This document shows, piece after piece, positions 16,524-25,060 of a stretch of DNA of 64,000 nucleotides. The first letter of the stretch is position 1. Each line of letters opens with the position of its first letter. The stretch is from Myxococcus xanthus (GTDB lineage Bacteria > Myxococcota > Myxococcia > Myxococcales > Myxococcaceae). The position numbers and the translations under genes are program-made. The DNA lies in contig NZ_FNOH01000005.1 of assembly GCF_900106535.1 (NCBI RefSeq), positions 310,001 through 374,000 on the forward strand, written 5' to 3'. Below the pieces are notes generated by a model, which saw nothing but the letters and a program-made list of their open reading frames with translations, was not told the origin of the DNA and searched no databases.

Positions 16524-18944
16524 TTACCGGTTGGGAGCGGGAGCGGGCGGCCCTGGTGGGGGAGCGGGCGAGGTGCCGGGCGCCGTCACGGGCGATACCT
16601 CCAGCACCAGGCTGCCGGTGTTGTCGGCCAGGTGGTCGTCGGGGAACGCGAGCTGCAACCAGGTGGCGCCCCGCAGGCGCAGGGGGCGGCCCACCTCCAG
16701 CAGCGTCAGCAGGCCGGACACGGTCTCCGGGCCCTCGCCGGCGCCGTACAGGCCCAGCACGCGGCCCACCGGTCCCCCGTCGAAGCCCCGTGTGCGCGCG
16801 GACTCAGCGGTGTCCCGCAGCACGACGTCGTAGTGCGTGTCCGGCTCCAGCCCGCGCAGCAGGAAGCGGTCGACGCGCGACAGCTTCACCGCGTGCGTCC
16901 GGGCGTCCACCCGCAGGGTGGTGACGGCGCCGTCGTTGTCCCATTCGCGCACGCGGACCATCAGCGTGCCGTGGTTGTCCGTGCGGTTCGCGTCCAGCAG
17001 GAAGACGTGGAGGCGCGAGGCGTGGCGCACCAGCCGCTCCTCGCCGTCCAGCACGCCGAAGGACTCGCGTGCCGCCAGACGCGCGTCTCCCTCCAGGAAG
17101 TACCCGGCGTGTTCCACCGTATTGGCATGTCCCAGCGAGGCCGAACCCTCCACCCGGACGCTGTAGGTGCGCGACGGGTCCAGCCGCATCTGCGCGGTGG
17201 AGAGGTAGGGCACGCGGAAGGCGTGCACCACGCTGGACAGGGACATCCGCTCGGCGGGCATCCGCACCTCATGAGGCGGCGGGGCGCGGTGTGGCTGCTG
17301 GGCGGGGCCTTGAATCCGCTTGGGGAGCAGGCGGGCATGGACGGCCAGGGTGGTGCCGCGCTCGGCGCGCACCGTCTGACTCCACGCCACCATGCCCGGG
17401 ACCTGGACCTCCAGCAGGTGCTCCGCGTCCGCGGGGAGCTGCGTGAGCAGGGCGGGGGTGCGCGCGGTCTGTGGCTGGCCGTTCACCCGGATGGCGGCGC
17501 CTGGAGGGGAGGAACTCAGCTCCACGGAGAAGGTGCCCGTGCTGTTCGACACCAGCAGGGCCAGCGTGGCTGTCAGCGCCACGATGATGGGCGCGCCCAG
17601 GGTGACGGCCCGGGGCATGCCCATCGTCCGCGATGCCGCCGCGTCCAGGGGCGGGACACCGGGCTCGGGCGGCGCTCCGGGGCCGGGCAGCGCGGGGAGC
17701 GTCAGCGTCGTGCGCTCCATCCGCCCTTCGACGGGCGCGGCGGCCTGGGAGGGAGGCAGCTCGAACTCGGCGATGGGGGTCCGCTCCTCCTCATCATCGG
17801 GCGGCTCACGGACGGGCGGCGCCATCTCCCGGAGGGCGCGGCGCTCCAAGGGGGACTGGGTCCACCGGGCCATCTGCGCCAGGAACTCGCGGGGCAGCAG
17901 CACGGGGCGGCCTTCGCCCACCAGCTCCGCCTCGAAGAGGTAGCCCATGAAGTGAGCGCGCGCGCTGGAGGACACGTCGGGCCCGGCCGTGTGGAGGTGG
18001 CGTGTGAGGGCCTCGGCGAAGGCCTCCGCGGTGGCGTAGCGCTGCTCGCGCTCCACGGCCAGCGCGGTGAGCAGGATGCGCTCCAGCGCGGTGGGGATGC
18101 CTGGGTTGAGGTCGCGGGGCCGCGGGAAGTCGCCCAGGGCGAGCTTGCGCAGCACGTCCGGCATCTTCCCTTCGAAGGGGAGGCGGCCGCACAGCATCTC
18201 GTAGATGACGATGCCCGCGGCGAAGATGTCCGAGCGCGCGTCGGGCTCGCGCCCGCGGACCTGCTCCGGCGCGAAGTAGGTGTACTTGCCCTTGAGGTCG
18301 TACTCCACCGGCTCGGCGCTGCCGGCCAGCCGCGCCCGCGCGATGCCGAAGTCGACCAGCTTCACCTGGCCTTCGTAGCTGAGCAGCACGTTCTGCGGGC
18401 TGACGTCGCGGTGGACGATGTGGAGCGGTCGGCCGCGTTCATCCAGCCGCGTGTGCGCGTAGCCCAGCCCTTCCAGCATCTCCACGGCGATGAGCAGCGC
18501 CAGCGGCTGGGGCAGGGTGTACATGCCCTTCTCCCGCGCGCGCCGCATGACGCTCGACAGGGTGCGGCCGTCCACCCACTCCATGGCGATGAAGTACTCG
18601 CCGTCCACCTCGCCGAAGTCGAAGACCTGGGCGATGTTGCCGTGGCTCAGCCCCGCGGCGATGCGGGCCTCGTTGACGAACATCGACAGGAAGGCGCTGT
18701 TGCCCGCATAGCCCGGGAGGATTTTCTTGATGACCACCGGCTTGGTGACACCCGCCGCCGCAGTCATCCGAGCGCGGTAGATCTCCGCCATCCCGCCCGT
18801 CGCGATGCGCTCGAGCAGCTTGTATTTACCGAAATGAAGCCCTTCGGAAAGCTGCTGCACGTTCGTTCCGGCTCCTTCGGGTGCAGGTGGCCGCTGCGCC
18901 AAGGGGGCCCGTGCTGTCTTGGCAGGGGCACCTGAATGTATCAT
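16524..18944 (-). CDS. Ser/Thr protein kinase with PEGA domain and C-terminal exported region
   Basis: Hanks-type kinase of up to 806 residues. The kinase domain carries the Gly loop IATGGMAEIYRAR, VVIKK lysine, HRDVSPQNVLL catalytic loop, DFG and FAPEQVRG, so all catalytic residues are present. A Pro-rich linker leads to one membrane helix (APIIVALTATLALLVSN), a PEGA domain (FSVELSSSPPGAAIRVNG) and a C-terminal beta-rich region. Kinase in the cytoplasm with a PEGA-type sensor outside is common in myxobacteria. ATG 18944 has no ribosome binding site; an in-frame GTG at 18860 preceded by GAAGGAG is a good alternative start and would remove 28 residues. Confidence 0.92.
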   Translation of the reverse strand: MIHSGAPAKTARAPLAQRPPAPEGAGTNVQQLSEGLHFGKYKLLERIATGGMAEIYRARMTAAAGVTKPVVIKKILPGYAGNSAFLSMFVNEARIAAGLSHGNIAQVFDFGEVDGEYFIAMEWVDGRTLSSVMRRAREKGMYTLPQPLALLIAVEMLEGLGYAHTRLDERGRPLHIVHRDVSPQNVLLSYEGQVKLVDFGIARARLAGSAEPVEYDLKGKYTYFAPEQVRGREPDARSDIFAAGIVIYEMLCGRLPFEGKMPDVLRKLALGDFPRPRDLNPGIPTALERILLTALAVEREQRYATAEAFAEALTRHLHTAGPDVSSSARAHFMGYLFEAELVGEGRPVLLPREFLAQMARWTQSPLERRALREMAPPVREPPDDEEERTPIAEFELPPSQAAAPVEGRMERTTLTLPALPGPGAPPEPGVPPLDAAASRTMGMPRAVTLGAPIIVALTATLALLVSNSTGTFSVELSSSPPGAAIRVNGQPQTARTPALLTQLPADAEHLLEVQVPGMVAWSQTVRAERGTTLAVHARLLPKRIQGPAQQPHRAPPPHEVRMPAERMSLSSVVHAFRVPYLSTAQMRLDPSRTYSVRVEGSASLGHANTVEHAGYFLEGDARLAARESFGVLDGEERLVRHASRLHVFLLDANRTDNHGTLMVRVREWDNDGAVTTLRVDARTHAVKLSRVDRFLLRGLEPDTHYDVVLRDTAESARTRGFDGGPVGRVLGLYGAGEGPETVSGLLTLLEVGRPLRLRGATWLQLAFPDDHLADNTGSLVLEVSPVTAPGTSPAPPPGPPAPAPNR

Positions 18945-19172
18945 GGGGTAGGTAAAACGCCATTACGGGAAAAATCCGTTGACTGTGATTCGACGATGGG
19001 TGTGCCTCTTCCTACGTCTCGCGACATCCACCACCATGGCGGTGCCCGAGGTGTTGTGGGGGCCGGGGGGCAGGGCCGGACGCCGAAGGATGCCCGCTCG
19101 GCGCGCCACTTATCGATGCGTCATCACCAGCGACGTTGGATGGCGGCCACTTGGGTGGAGCGCCACGTGAGG

Positions 19173-20009
19173 ATGGTGCGGGGCATGTATGCGGCCACCC
19201 AGGCGCTCGCCGTGGTGCTGCTCGTCGTGGTGGGCGCCGGCTGTCGTGAGGAGAAGCAGGCCGAGCCGCTCAAGTCATTGAAGCCCGAGCCCTTGCCCTC
19301 GCTCACCGTGCCGGGCGAAGCGGCTCCGGAAGCACCGCGACCCGCGTCGCCGTCCGAAGTGGAGGTGGCGGGCCCCATCCATGGCGAGCCGCTTCCAGCC
19401 TCCGCGCTCCGGGTGGCGCTGGCGGGGGAGCGCGTGCGCGTGGGCGAGGAGGCCTTCGAGCCAGCGCGCCCGGATGACGCCGCGCGGCTGGCGCGGCGCG
19501 TGAAAGGGCACACGGTGTTGGTGGTTCCGGACGCGGACACGTTCCTGGTGCAGACGTCGGAGCTGTTCACCGTGCTGCGGGACTCGGCGGAGTCCGTGTG
19601 GCTGGCGCACCCGGACGGGCCCGTGGCCTATCCCGTGGTGCTGCGGGACGAAGCGGGCTTCCGCGCATGGCTGGAGGAGGTCGCGCCGGGCAAGCTGCGC
19701 ATCATCATGCGCGCGGACGGCTTCGAGCTGACCACCAGCGTGGGCAAGTTGCCGGGGCCGGATCCGAATGGTCCCTCGGTGCCAGTACGGGCGGGGCGGC
19801 AGGACATCGTCACGCTCCGCCGGGGCCTGGGCTTGCTCAAGGGGCGCTTCAAGACGTCCGAGGACATCTGCCTCGTGCCCTCGTTCGGCACGGAGGTGGC
19901 GCAGGCGGCGCGGGCGCTCGGCGGAAATTTCACCGCGCCGGGTGAGCCGCTGTTCGACACCCTGTGCTTCGTCTACCCCACGCCGCACAAGGCCCCGGAC
20001 GGAGGATGA
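19173..20009 (+). CDS. Lipoprotein of unknown function, 278 aa
   Basis: Starts at ATG 19173 with GGTGGAG upstream. The signal peptide MVRGMYAATQALAVVLLVVVGAGC has a lipobox (VGAGC). A Pro-rich spacer (EPLKSLKPEPLPSLTVPGEA) precedes a mixed alpha/beta domain with two late cysteines (EDICLVPSF and DTLCFVYP) that may form a disulfide. It is divergent from the PEGA kinase; the 228 bases between them hold a TTGACT at 18979 but no convincing -10. Confidence 0.78.
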   Translation: MVRGMYAATQALAVVLLVVVGAGCREEKQAEPLKSLKPEPLPSLTVPGEAAPEAPRPASPSEVEVAGPIHGEPLPASALRVALAGERVRVGEEAFEPARPDDAARLARRVKGHTVLVVPDADTFLVQTSELFTVLRDSAESVWLAHPDGPVAYPVVLRDEAGFRAWLEEVAPGKLRIIMRADGFELTTSVGKLPGPDPNGPSVPVRAGRQDIVTLRRGLGLLKGRFKTSEDICLVPSFGTEVAQAARALGGNFTAPGEPLFDTLCFVYPTPHKAPDGG

Positions 20010-20062
20010 ACCCGCTGTGTGGAATCCACCGTGGCCGCGCTCTCGTGTCATCGCCTTGTGCA

Positions 20063-20093
20063 TTGACATCGTCGATAAGTCGCCGTTTATATA
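20063..20093 (+). promoter_or_regulatory. Sigma-70-type promoter of the SRPBCC-arsR operon
   Basis: Perfect -35 TTGACA (20063-20068), a 17-base spacer and TTTATA (20086-20091); TATATA at 20088-20093 is an alternative -10. Transcription would begin near 20098, leaving a leader of about 20 nt. This AT-rich patch stands out from its GC-rich surroundings. Confidence 0.72.
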
Positions 20094-20106
20094 AGTCCAT
20101 GCTTAT
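20091..20106 (+). promoter_or_regulatory. Probable ArsR-type operator overlapping the -10
   Basis: Inverted repeat ATAAG-N6-CTTAT overlaps the promoter -10 and likely start site. A further ATAAGTC copy lies at 20074-20080 inside the spacer, giving a 17-bp direct repeat with the one at 20091-20097. ArsR-family dimers bind AT-rich inverted repeats of this kind, so the arsR gene at 20788 is the likely autoregulator. Confidence 0.55.
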
Positions 20107-20119
20107 TGATGGAGGCGAC

Positions 20120-20779
20120 ATGATTGATGTGAAGCGGTACCTGGGGGCCGTCGTGCGGGAGGTGGAGAGCCGTGAGCATGAGGGCAAGCCCGCACGCGTC
20201 GTCGTCGCCACGCGCGACTACGACACGACGGTGGAGGACCTCTGGGACGCGCTGACCAACCCCGAGCGCATCCCCCGCTGGTTCCTTCCGGTGTCCGGCG
20301 ACCTGAAGCTGGGTGGGCGTTACGAGCTCAAGGGCAATGCCAGCGGCTCGGTCACCCGTTGCGAGGCTCCGCGGCACCTGGGGTTGACGTGGGAGTTCGG
20401 AGGGAGCGTGAGCTGGTTGGAGGTCATCCTGGCCAACGCGCCTGGCGGTGGCACCCGGCTGCGGCTGGAGCACATGGCCCATGTGAGCCCCTTCTGGGAC
20501 GACTACGGCCCTGGTGCAACCGGCGTCGGCTGGGAGCTGGGGCTGATGGGCCTGGGCATGCACTTGGAGTCCGGCGGCGCCGCTGTCGACAGCGCCGCGG
20601 TGGAATCCTGGACGACCTCGGATGAAGGCAAGGCGTTCATCACGGCCAGCAGCGAGGGCTGGGGCCAGGCGGATGTGACGCGGGGAGAGGACGCCGCGGC
20701 GGCGAAGGCACGCGCGGCGCGGACGACGGCCTTCTATACTGGAGCGCCGCCGCCCGACGTGCGGCATCCGGGGACCTGA
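20120..20779 (+). CDS. SRPBCC (AHSA1-type) domain protein
   Basis: A 219-residue helix-grip-fold protein. AHSA1/START-like features include DYDTTVEDLWDALTNPERIP and WFLPVSGDLKLGGRYEL. Such proteins bind small hydrophobic ligands; the ligand is unknown. GGAGG stands four bases before ATG 20120, which decides this start over in-frame ATG 20099. The arsR gene follows after eight bases; ArsR-SRPBCC pairs are common, with the regulator repressing both. Confidence 0.88.
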   Translation: MIDVKRYLGAVVREVESREHEGKPARVVVATRDYDTTVEDLWDALTNPERIPRWFLPVSGDLKLGGRYELKGNASGSVTRCEAPRHLGLTWEFGGSVSWLEVILANAPGGGTRLRLEHMAHVSPFWDDYGPGATGVGWELGLMGLGMHLESGGAAVDSAAVESWTTSDEGKAFITASSEGWGQADVTRGEDAAAAKARAARTTAFYTGAPPPDVRHPGT

Positions 20780-20787
20780 TAGCCACG

Positions 20788-21141
20788 ATGCATGCCTTCG
20801 ACGTCCTGGGTGAGCCGGTGCGCAGACGGATCCTCGAACTCCTGGCCGAGGGGGAACGCCCCTCTGGCGAGGTGACCGAGTCCATCCAGGCGGAGTTCGG
20901 CATCAGTCAGCCGGCGGTCAGCCAACACCTGAAGGTGCTGCGCGACAGCGGCTTCGCGGAGGTTCGCGCCGAAGGGACCCGCCGCCTCTATCGCGTCGAC
21001 CCGGCGCCGTTGCAGCAGGTCGACGCGTGGCTGGAGCAGTTCCGCGTGTTCTGGACACCGCGCCTGGAGGCGCTCGCCACCGAGGTGGCGCGGGGCAAGC
21101 GGGCTCGGGCCAAGGCCGACAACGAAGGCGGCGGCCCGTAG
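20788..21141 (+). CDS. ArsR-family transcriptional regulator
   Basis: A 117-residue winged-helix repressor. The HTH runs from FDVLGEPVRRRILELLAEG through GISQPAVSQHLKVLRDSGF, followed by the wing AEGTRRLYRVDPAPL. No metal-binding ELCVCDL-type motif is present, so it is of the non-metal group often paired with SRPBCC proteins. Second gene in the operon that starts at the promoter at 20063; probably represses its own operon through the ATAAG/CTTAT operator. Confidence 0.92.
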   Translation: MHAFDVLGEPVRRRILELLAEGERPSGEVTESIQAEFGISQPAVSQHLKVLRDSGFAEVRAEGTRRLYRVDPAPLQQVDAWLEQFRVFWTPRLEALATEVARGKRARAKADNEGGGP

Positions 21142-21366
21142 CCTGGCGTGCGCGGTGTCCAGGACCGCCTGCTTCGGCTGACTTGAAGGGCACCGCTCGC
21201 CCGTTTGCTTACGGGAAGGCGCTGCCTGCCGGACAGCGAACTTCATCTGAAGCGAAGCAGGGCAGTGGACTGGCGAGGACTCGCCGGGTCTTCGCGGGCG
21301 ACTTCCAGCCGGAGGATTAGATTCAGGTCCCAGGGCGGGGTGCGCTCGCCCGCTGGAGGGATACTC

Positions 21367-23172
21367 ATGGATGCCGCATCCAAGGCCACTTCGCAGCAGG
21401 GGCTTGCTCTCGGGGGCGCGTTCCTCTTCGAGGAGGTGGGCTCGGCCCGCATCCTCACCCCGGAGACCTTCACGGAGGAGCAGCGCCTCTTCTTCAAGAC
21501 GGCGCTCCAGTTCTCCCGTGAGCAGGTCCTCCCCCTGTCCGAGCGAATCGAGGCCAAGGACAACGCGCTCCTGCGCCAGTTGCTGCGACAGGCCGGCGAG
21601 CTGGGCCTGCTGAGCGTGGATATCCCCGAGGCCTACGGCGGCACCGGCCTGGACAAGACGACGTCGCTGCTGCTGGCGGAGGCCATGAGCCTCAACGGCT
21701 CCTGGTCGGTGACGTTCGGCGCGCACACCGGCATCGGTACGTTGCCCATCGTCTGGTTCGGCAACGCCGAGCAGAAGGCGAAGTACCTGCCGAAGCTGGC
21801 CACGGGGGAATGGGTGGCGGCCTATGCGCTCACGGAGCAGGGCAGCGGCAGTGACGCGCTGGGCGCGAAGACGAAGGCAGTCCTGTCCCCCGACGGCAAG
21901 CACTGGATTCTCAACGGCTCCAAGCTCTACATCACCAACGCGGCCTTCGCGGACGTGTTTGTCGTCTTCGCCAAGGTGGACGGGGACAAGTTCACCGGCT
22001 TCATCGTGGAGAAGGACACGCCCGGCCTCACCGTGGGGCCGGAGGAGCACAAGATGGGCATCCGGGGCTCTTCCACGTGCCCGCTCTACTTCGAGGACGC
22101 GCGCGTCCCGGTGGAGAACCAGCTGGGCGAGGTGGGCAAGGGCCACAAGATTGCCTTCAACATCCTCAACTACGGCCGTCTCAAGCTGGGCGCGGGCGTG
22201 CTGGGGGGCATGAAGCTCCAGCTCCAGAACGCGCTGCGCTTCACGCAGGAGCGCAAGCAGTTCAACGCGCCCATCGTCCAGTTCCCGCTGTCACGCGAGA
22301 AGCTGGCCCGCATGGCCGCGCTCGTCTACGCGGTGGAGAGCATGACGTACCGCACCGCCGGGCTCGTGGATGCGCGCCTGGGGCAGGGGGACAAGGACGC
22401 CCCGGACTACGAGGCGCGCCTCCTGGAGGCGGTGGAGGAGTACGCCATCGAGTCTTCCATCATGAAGGTGCACGGCTCGGAGTCCTTCGGCCACCTCGTG
22501 GATGACGCCGTCCAGCTCCACGGCGGCGCGGGCTACATCGAGGAGTACCCGGTGGAGCGCTCGTACCGCGACGCGCGCATCAACCGCATCTTCGAGGGCA
22601 CCAACGAAATCAACCGCATGCTCATCACCGGCATGCTCCTCAAGCGCGCGGTGAGGGGGGACCTGCCGCTGTTCGCCATGGCCGGCAACGTGGCGGAGGA
22701 GCTGTCCCGGGGCGAGCGGCCCCGCGCGCGCGTGCAGGACGCCCTGGCCCCGCAGGAGGTCGCCGCCGAGGCCGCCAAGCACCTGGCGCTCCACGGCCTG
22801 CGCGTGGCGGCGGAGACGTTCGGCCCGGAACTGGAGCAGCACCAGGAGGTGCTCGCGGCCCTGTCGGACGTGGTGATGGACGCCTTCGCCCTGGACTCCA
22901 TGGTGACGCGCACGCGCCAGGCCGCCACGTCCGGCGCGTTGGACCCGGTGCGGGTGGCGATGACGCAGCTCTACGCACTGGACGCCATCCCCCGCGCCTA
23001 CGACAGGACGCGCCGCGCGCTGTGCGCCACGTTGAAGGGGGGCGCGCTCGACCAGGAGCTCGAGCGCCTGGGCACGCTGGACGTCTTCACGCCATATGAC
23101 CCGGCGGCGCTGCGGGAGACGGTGGTGGCGGCCCTGGAGTCCGCGGGCGGCTACCCCCTGGGCGCGGTGTAG
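21367..23172 (+). CDS. Acyl-CoA dehydrogenase, long (VLCAD/ACAD9-like) type
   Basis: FAD enzyme for the first step of fatty acid beta-oxidation, 601 residues. It has the ALTEQGSGSDA flavin/substrate motif, GIRGSSTCPLYFEDARVP, and the C-terminal GGAGYIEEYPVERSYRDARI followed by NRIFEGTNEINRMLI. The extra about 180 residues after the core match the membrane-associating C-terminal domain of very-long-chain enzymes. GGAGGG lies eight bases before ATG 21367; further upstream codons are not coding. It is convergent with the PilZ gene. Confidence 0.93.
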   Translation: MDAASKATSQQGLALGGAFLFEEVGSARILTPETFTEEQRLFFKTALQFSREQVLPLSERIEAKDNALLRQLLRQAGELGLLSVDIPEAYGGTGLDKTTSLLLAEAMSLNGSWSVTFGAHTGIGTLPIVWFGNAEQKAKYLPKLATGEWVAAYALTEQGSGSDALGAKTKAVLSPDGKHWILNGSKLYITNAAFADVFVVFAKVDGDKFTGFIVEKDTPGLTVGPEEHKMGIRGSSTCPLYFEDARVPVENQLGEVGKGHKIAFNILNYGRLKLGAGVLGGMKLQLQNALRFTQERKQFNAPIVQFPLSREKLARMAALVYAVESMTYRTAGLVDARLGQGDKDAPDYEARLLEAVEEYAIESSIMKVHGSESFGHLVDDAVQLHGGAGYIEEYPVERSYRDARINRIFEGTNEINRMLITGMLLKRAVRGDLPLFAMAGNVAEELSRGERPRARVQDALAPQEVAAEAAKHLALHGLRVAAETFGPELEQHQEVLAALSDVVMDAFALDSMVTRTRQAATSGALDPVRVAMTQLYALDAIPRAYDRTRRALCATLKGGALDQELERLGTLDVFTPYDPAALRETVVAALESAGGYPLGAV

Positions 23173-23193
23173 CCCGCGGGGGCCTCCGAGCCG

Positions 23194-23904
23194 TCACGGC
23201 ATCCGCGCGACGGCCTCCATGCCGAAGCTCACCCGGGCCTTCCAGGGGACGGGCGGCAGCGTGGCCAGGGACAACAGCCCCTCCAGCCGCTGCTGCATGT
23301 CCGGCCGGAGCCGGCCGAAGGTGGCGCCGAAGCCCGGCGCCACCGTCCCCGAGTTCTTCCGGGGCACCGTGGAGGTCCACACCACCTCGCCGTGCAGCAT
23401 CATGGGCCCCTCCCGGAAGTCCATCTCCAGCAGGAAGGGCGTGCCCACCTTCACCTGGCGCGGCAAGGAAGGGGCCTGCACCTCCAGGCCCACGCCGCCC
23501 CGGGAGATGTCCCGGACGACGAAGCCCGGGGACAGGGGGGCCGCCTCCACGGCGCGCAGGTACAGGGGCAGCCGTGGGAAGCGGCGCAGGCCGGAGTGTT
23601 CATCGGCGGAGTAGATGCGCTGGAGGATGGCGTCCAACGCGCTGCGGTCTTCTCCGACCCCATAGCGGACGGTGAGGAGGAAGCGCTGGGACTCCTCGTG
23701 TGGGACGACCTGGACCACTTCCCCCAGCACTTCCACGGGCCGAGGCACACCGCCCGCATGGAGTTCGAAGGTGAAGCGGGTTCCCAGGGGCAGGCTGCGG
23801 CGCGTCTCCAGGGTGACACCCCCCAGTCCGACACTGCGCGTGTACTCCCCCACCAGGGACTGCGGCGTCTTGTAGGCCACCTTCAGCCGAACGTTCGTGT
23901 TCAC
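23194..23904 (-). CDS. Tandem PilZ-domain protein
   Basis: A 236-residue protein with two PilZ-like beta-barrels. The first (about residues 1-105) has a degenerate motif: SVGLGGVTLE replaces the family D/NxSxxG, and RxxxR is missing. The second (from about 110) has RRFPR and RDISRGGVGLE, i.e. RxxxR plus DxSxxG, so it should bind c-di-GMP. GTG 23904 (VNTNVRLKVAYK) is the best start; TTG 23943 would add 13 residues. The gene is divergent from mraZ, with 264 bases between, linking a likely c-di-GMP sensor to the control region of the division cluster by position only. Confidence 0.82.
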   Translation of the reverse strand: MNTNVRLKVAYKTPQSLVGEYTRSVGLGGVTLETRRSLPLGTRFTFELHAGGVPRPVEVLGEVVQVVPHEESQRFLLTVRYGVGEDRSALDAILQRIYSADEHSGLRRFPRLPLYLRAVEAAPLSPGFVVRDISRGGVGLEVQAPSLPRQVKVGTPFLLEMDFREGPMMLHGEVVWTSTVPRKNSGTVAPGFGATFGRLRPDMQQRLEGLLSLATLPPVPWKARVSFGMEAVARMP

Positions 23905-24062
23905 GCGACTGACACTTTGCGCCTGGGTCAGGGGGGAACTCAAGTTTACCCCAGCGCAATAGGTAGGGCGTCGTACGGCGCCAACCACTGGACCTTCCAG
24001 GTGTGACGGCCTTTCCGGACGTCCGGCGCGGACAAACCGCTGTTTCAACCTGTTGCGGTTTC

Positions 24063-24091
24063 TTGACCCCCCCAGGTGGGGCGCGTATGTA
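24063..24091 (+). promoter_or_regulatory. Promoter of the division and cell wall cluster (Pmra)
   Basis: TTGACC (24063-24068), a 17-base spacer and TATGTA (24086-24091). Transcription would start near 24098, just before the three GTGG repeats and about 70 bases before the mraZ GTG. Confidence 0.65.
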
Positions 24092-24103
24092 TGCCGCCCG
24101 GAA

Positions 24104-24128
24104 GTGGTAAGGAGTGGGAAGGAGTGGA
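24104..24128 (+). promoter_or_regulatory. MraZ-binding box (three phased GTGG repeats)
   Basis: GTGGT (24104), GTGGG (24114) and GTGGA (24124) are spaced exactly 10 bases apart. MraZ is known in Escherichia coli and mollicutes to bind direct TGGG-type repeats of this spacing upstream of its own gene. Their place just after the probable start site and before mraZ fits autorepression. Confidence 0.75.
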
Positions 24129-24168
24129 GGTTCATCCCTCAGCGGGCTGAAAAGGTGGATCGTCCCGA

Positions 24169-24621
24169 GTGTTCCGAGGCGTCTATGAGCACCAGATCGA
24201 CGCGAAGGGGCGGACGAGCCTCCCGGCGAAGCTCCGGGACACGCTGGTGGGCGCCTACGACGAGAGGCTCATCCTCACGACGGCGCTCGACCGATGCCTC
24301 CACGCCTACCCGGTGCGGGAGTGGGAAGCGCTGGAGCTGTCGTTGGCCAAGCGCAACCCGATGGAGCCTGGGGTGAAGACGCTGATGCGCTTGTACGTGG
24401 CCAGCGCGCAGGAGTGCCCGCTGGACAAGCTGGGGCGCCTGCTCATCCCTCCGACGCTCCGCTCCTATGCGGGGCTGGAGAAGGAAGTGGTGTGGGCGGG
24501 GATGGTGAAGGTCATCGAGCTGTGGAGCCGGGAGGGGTGGGCGAAGGCGCAGGAAGAAGCGCGCCAGGAAGCGACCTCCGCGGATGTGATGAAGGTGCTC
24601 GCCGAGCTGCGGCAAGCGTGA
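24169..24621 (+). CDS. mraZ: Transcriptional regulator MraZ
   Basis: A 150-residue protein of two AbrB-like swapped-hairpin repeats. The first has [20 protein letters not shown], the second [16 protein letters not shown]; both carry the DxxGR DNA-contact motif (DAKGR, DKLGR). GTG 24169 is preceded by AAGGTGG at about ten bases. MraZ forms a ring that binds repeats in its own promoter and represses the division cluster; the box at 24104-24128 suits this. Confidence 0.96.
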
Positions 24622-24667
24622 CGGGAAAGTCGACAGGACCCCGAAGTACCGGGAGGGTGGCAAGCGT

Positions 24668-25054
24668 ATGAACCAGGTTCTGGAGGTTCGGCCAGGGTTG
24701 GCGGGCGCGGCGATTGCCGCCGGCCGTGTCGAGACGCTCATGCTGGAGGGCGAGCTGAGCGAGCAGGACCTGCTCGAGCTGTGCGACGACCTGGGCCGCA
24801 AGCTGCAGCGCGGCACGCGTCAGGTGGTGCTGGACTTCGGGGACGTGGGGCACCTGAACTACCGCGGCGTCAAGCCGCTGATGGCGCGCACGGATGCCTT
24901 CCGCCGCGCCGGCGGGGACGTGAAGCTGTCCGGACTGTCGCCGTACCTGGCCGCCATCTTCCGCGCGGCCGGCGCGCACGACTGTTTCGAAATCTACCCG
25001 CACATGAACGATGCCCGAGCCGCCTTCGCGCTGGCACGGGCCCCCTTCGTCTGA
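24668..25054 (+). CDS. STAS-domain protein inside the dcw cluster
   Basis: A 128-residue stand-alone STAS domain like anti-sigma factor antagonists. Core strands and helix are clear (RQVVLDFGDVGHLNYRGVKPL). In SpoIIAA the phosphorylated Ser lies at the start of this helix (DSSG); here the matching residues are NYRG, so no phosphoserine switch is available. GGGAGG lies before ATG 24668. It stands between mraZ and rsmH, 46 bases after the first and six before the second, a slot that is normally empty. A division-linked role is inference. Confidence 0.85.
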   Translation: MNQVLEVRPGLAGAAIAAGRVETLMLEGELSEQDLLELCDDLGRKLQRGTRQVVLDFGDVGHLNYRGVKPLMARTDAFRRAGGDVKLSGLSPYLAAIFRAAGAHDCFEIYPHMNDARAAFALARAPFV

Positions 25055-25060
25055 CGGCCC

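Noticed and set aside
18979..19007. TTGACT as a promoter for the lipoprotein gene at 19173
   Set aside because: No acceptable -10 hexamer at 16 to 18 bases downstream.
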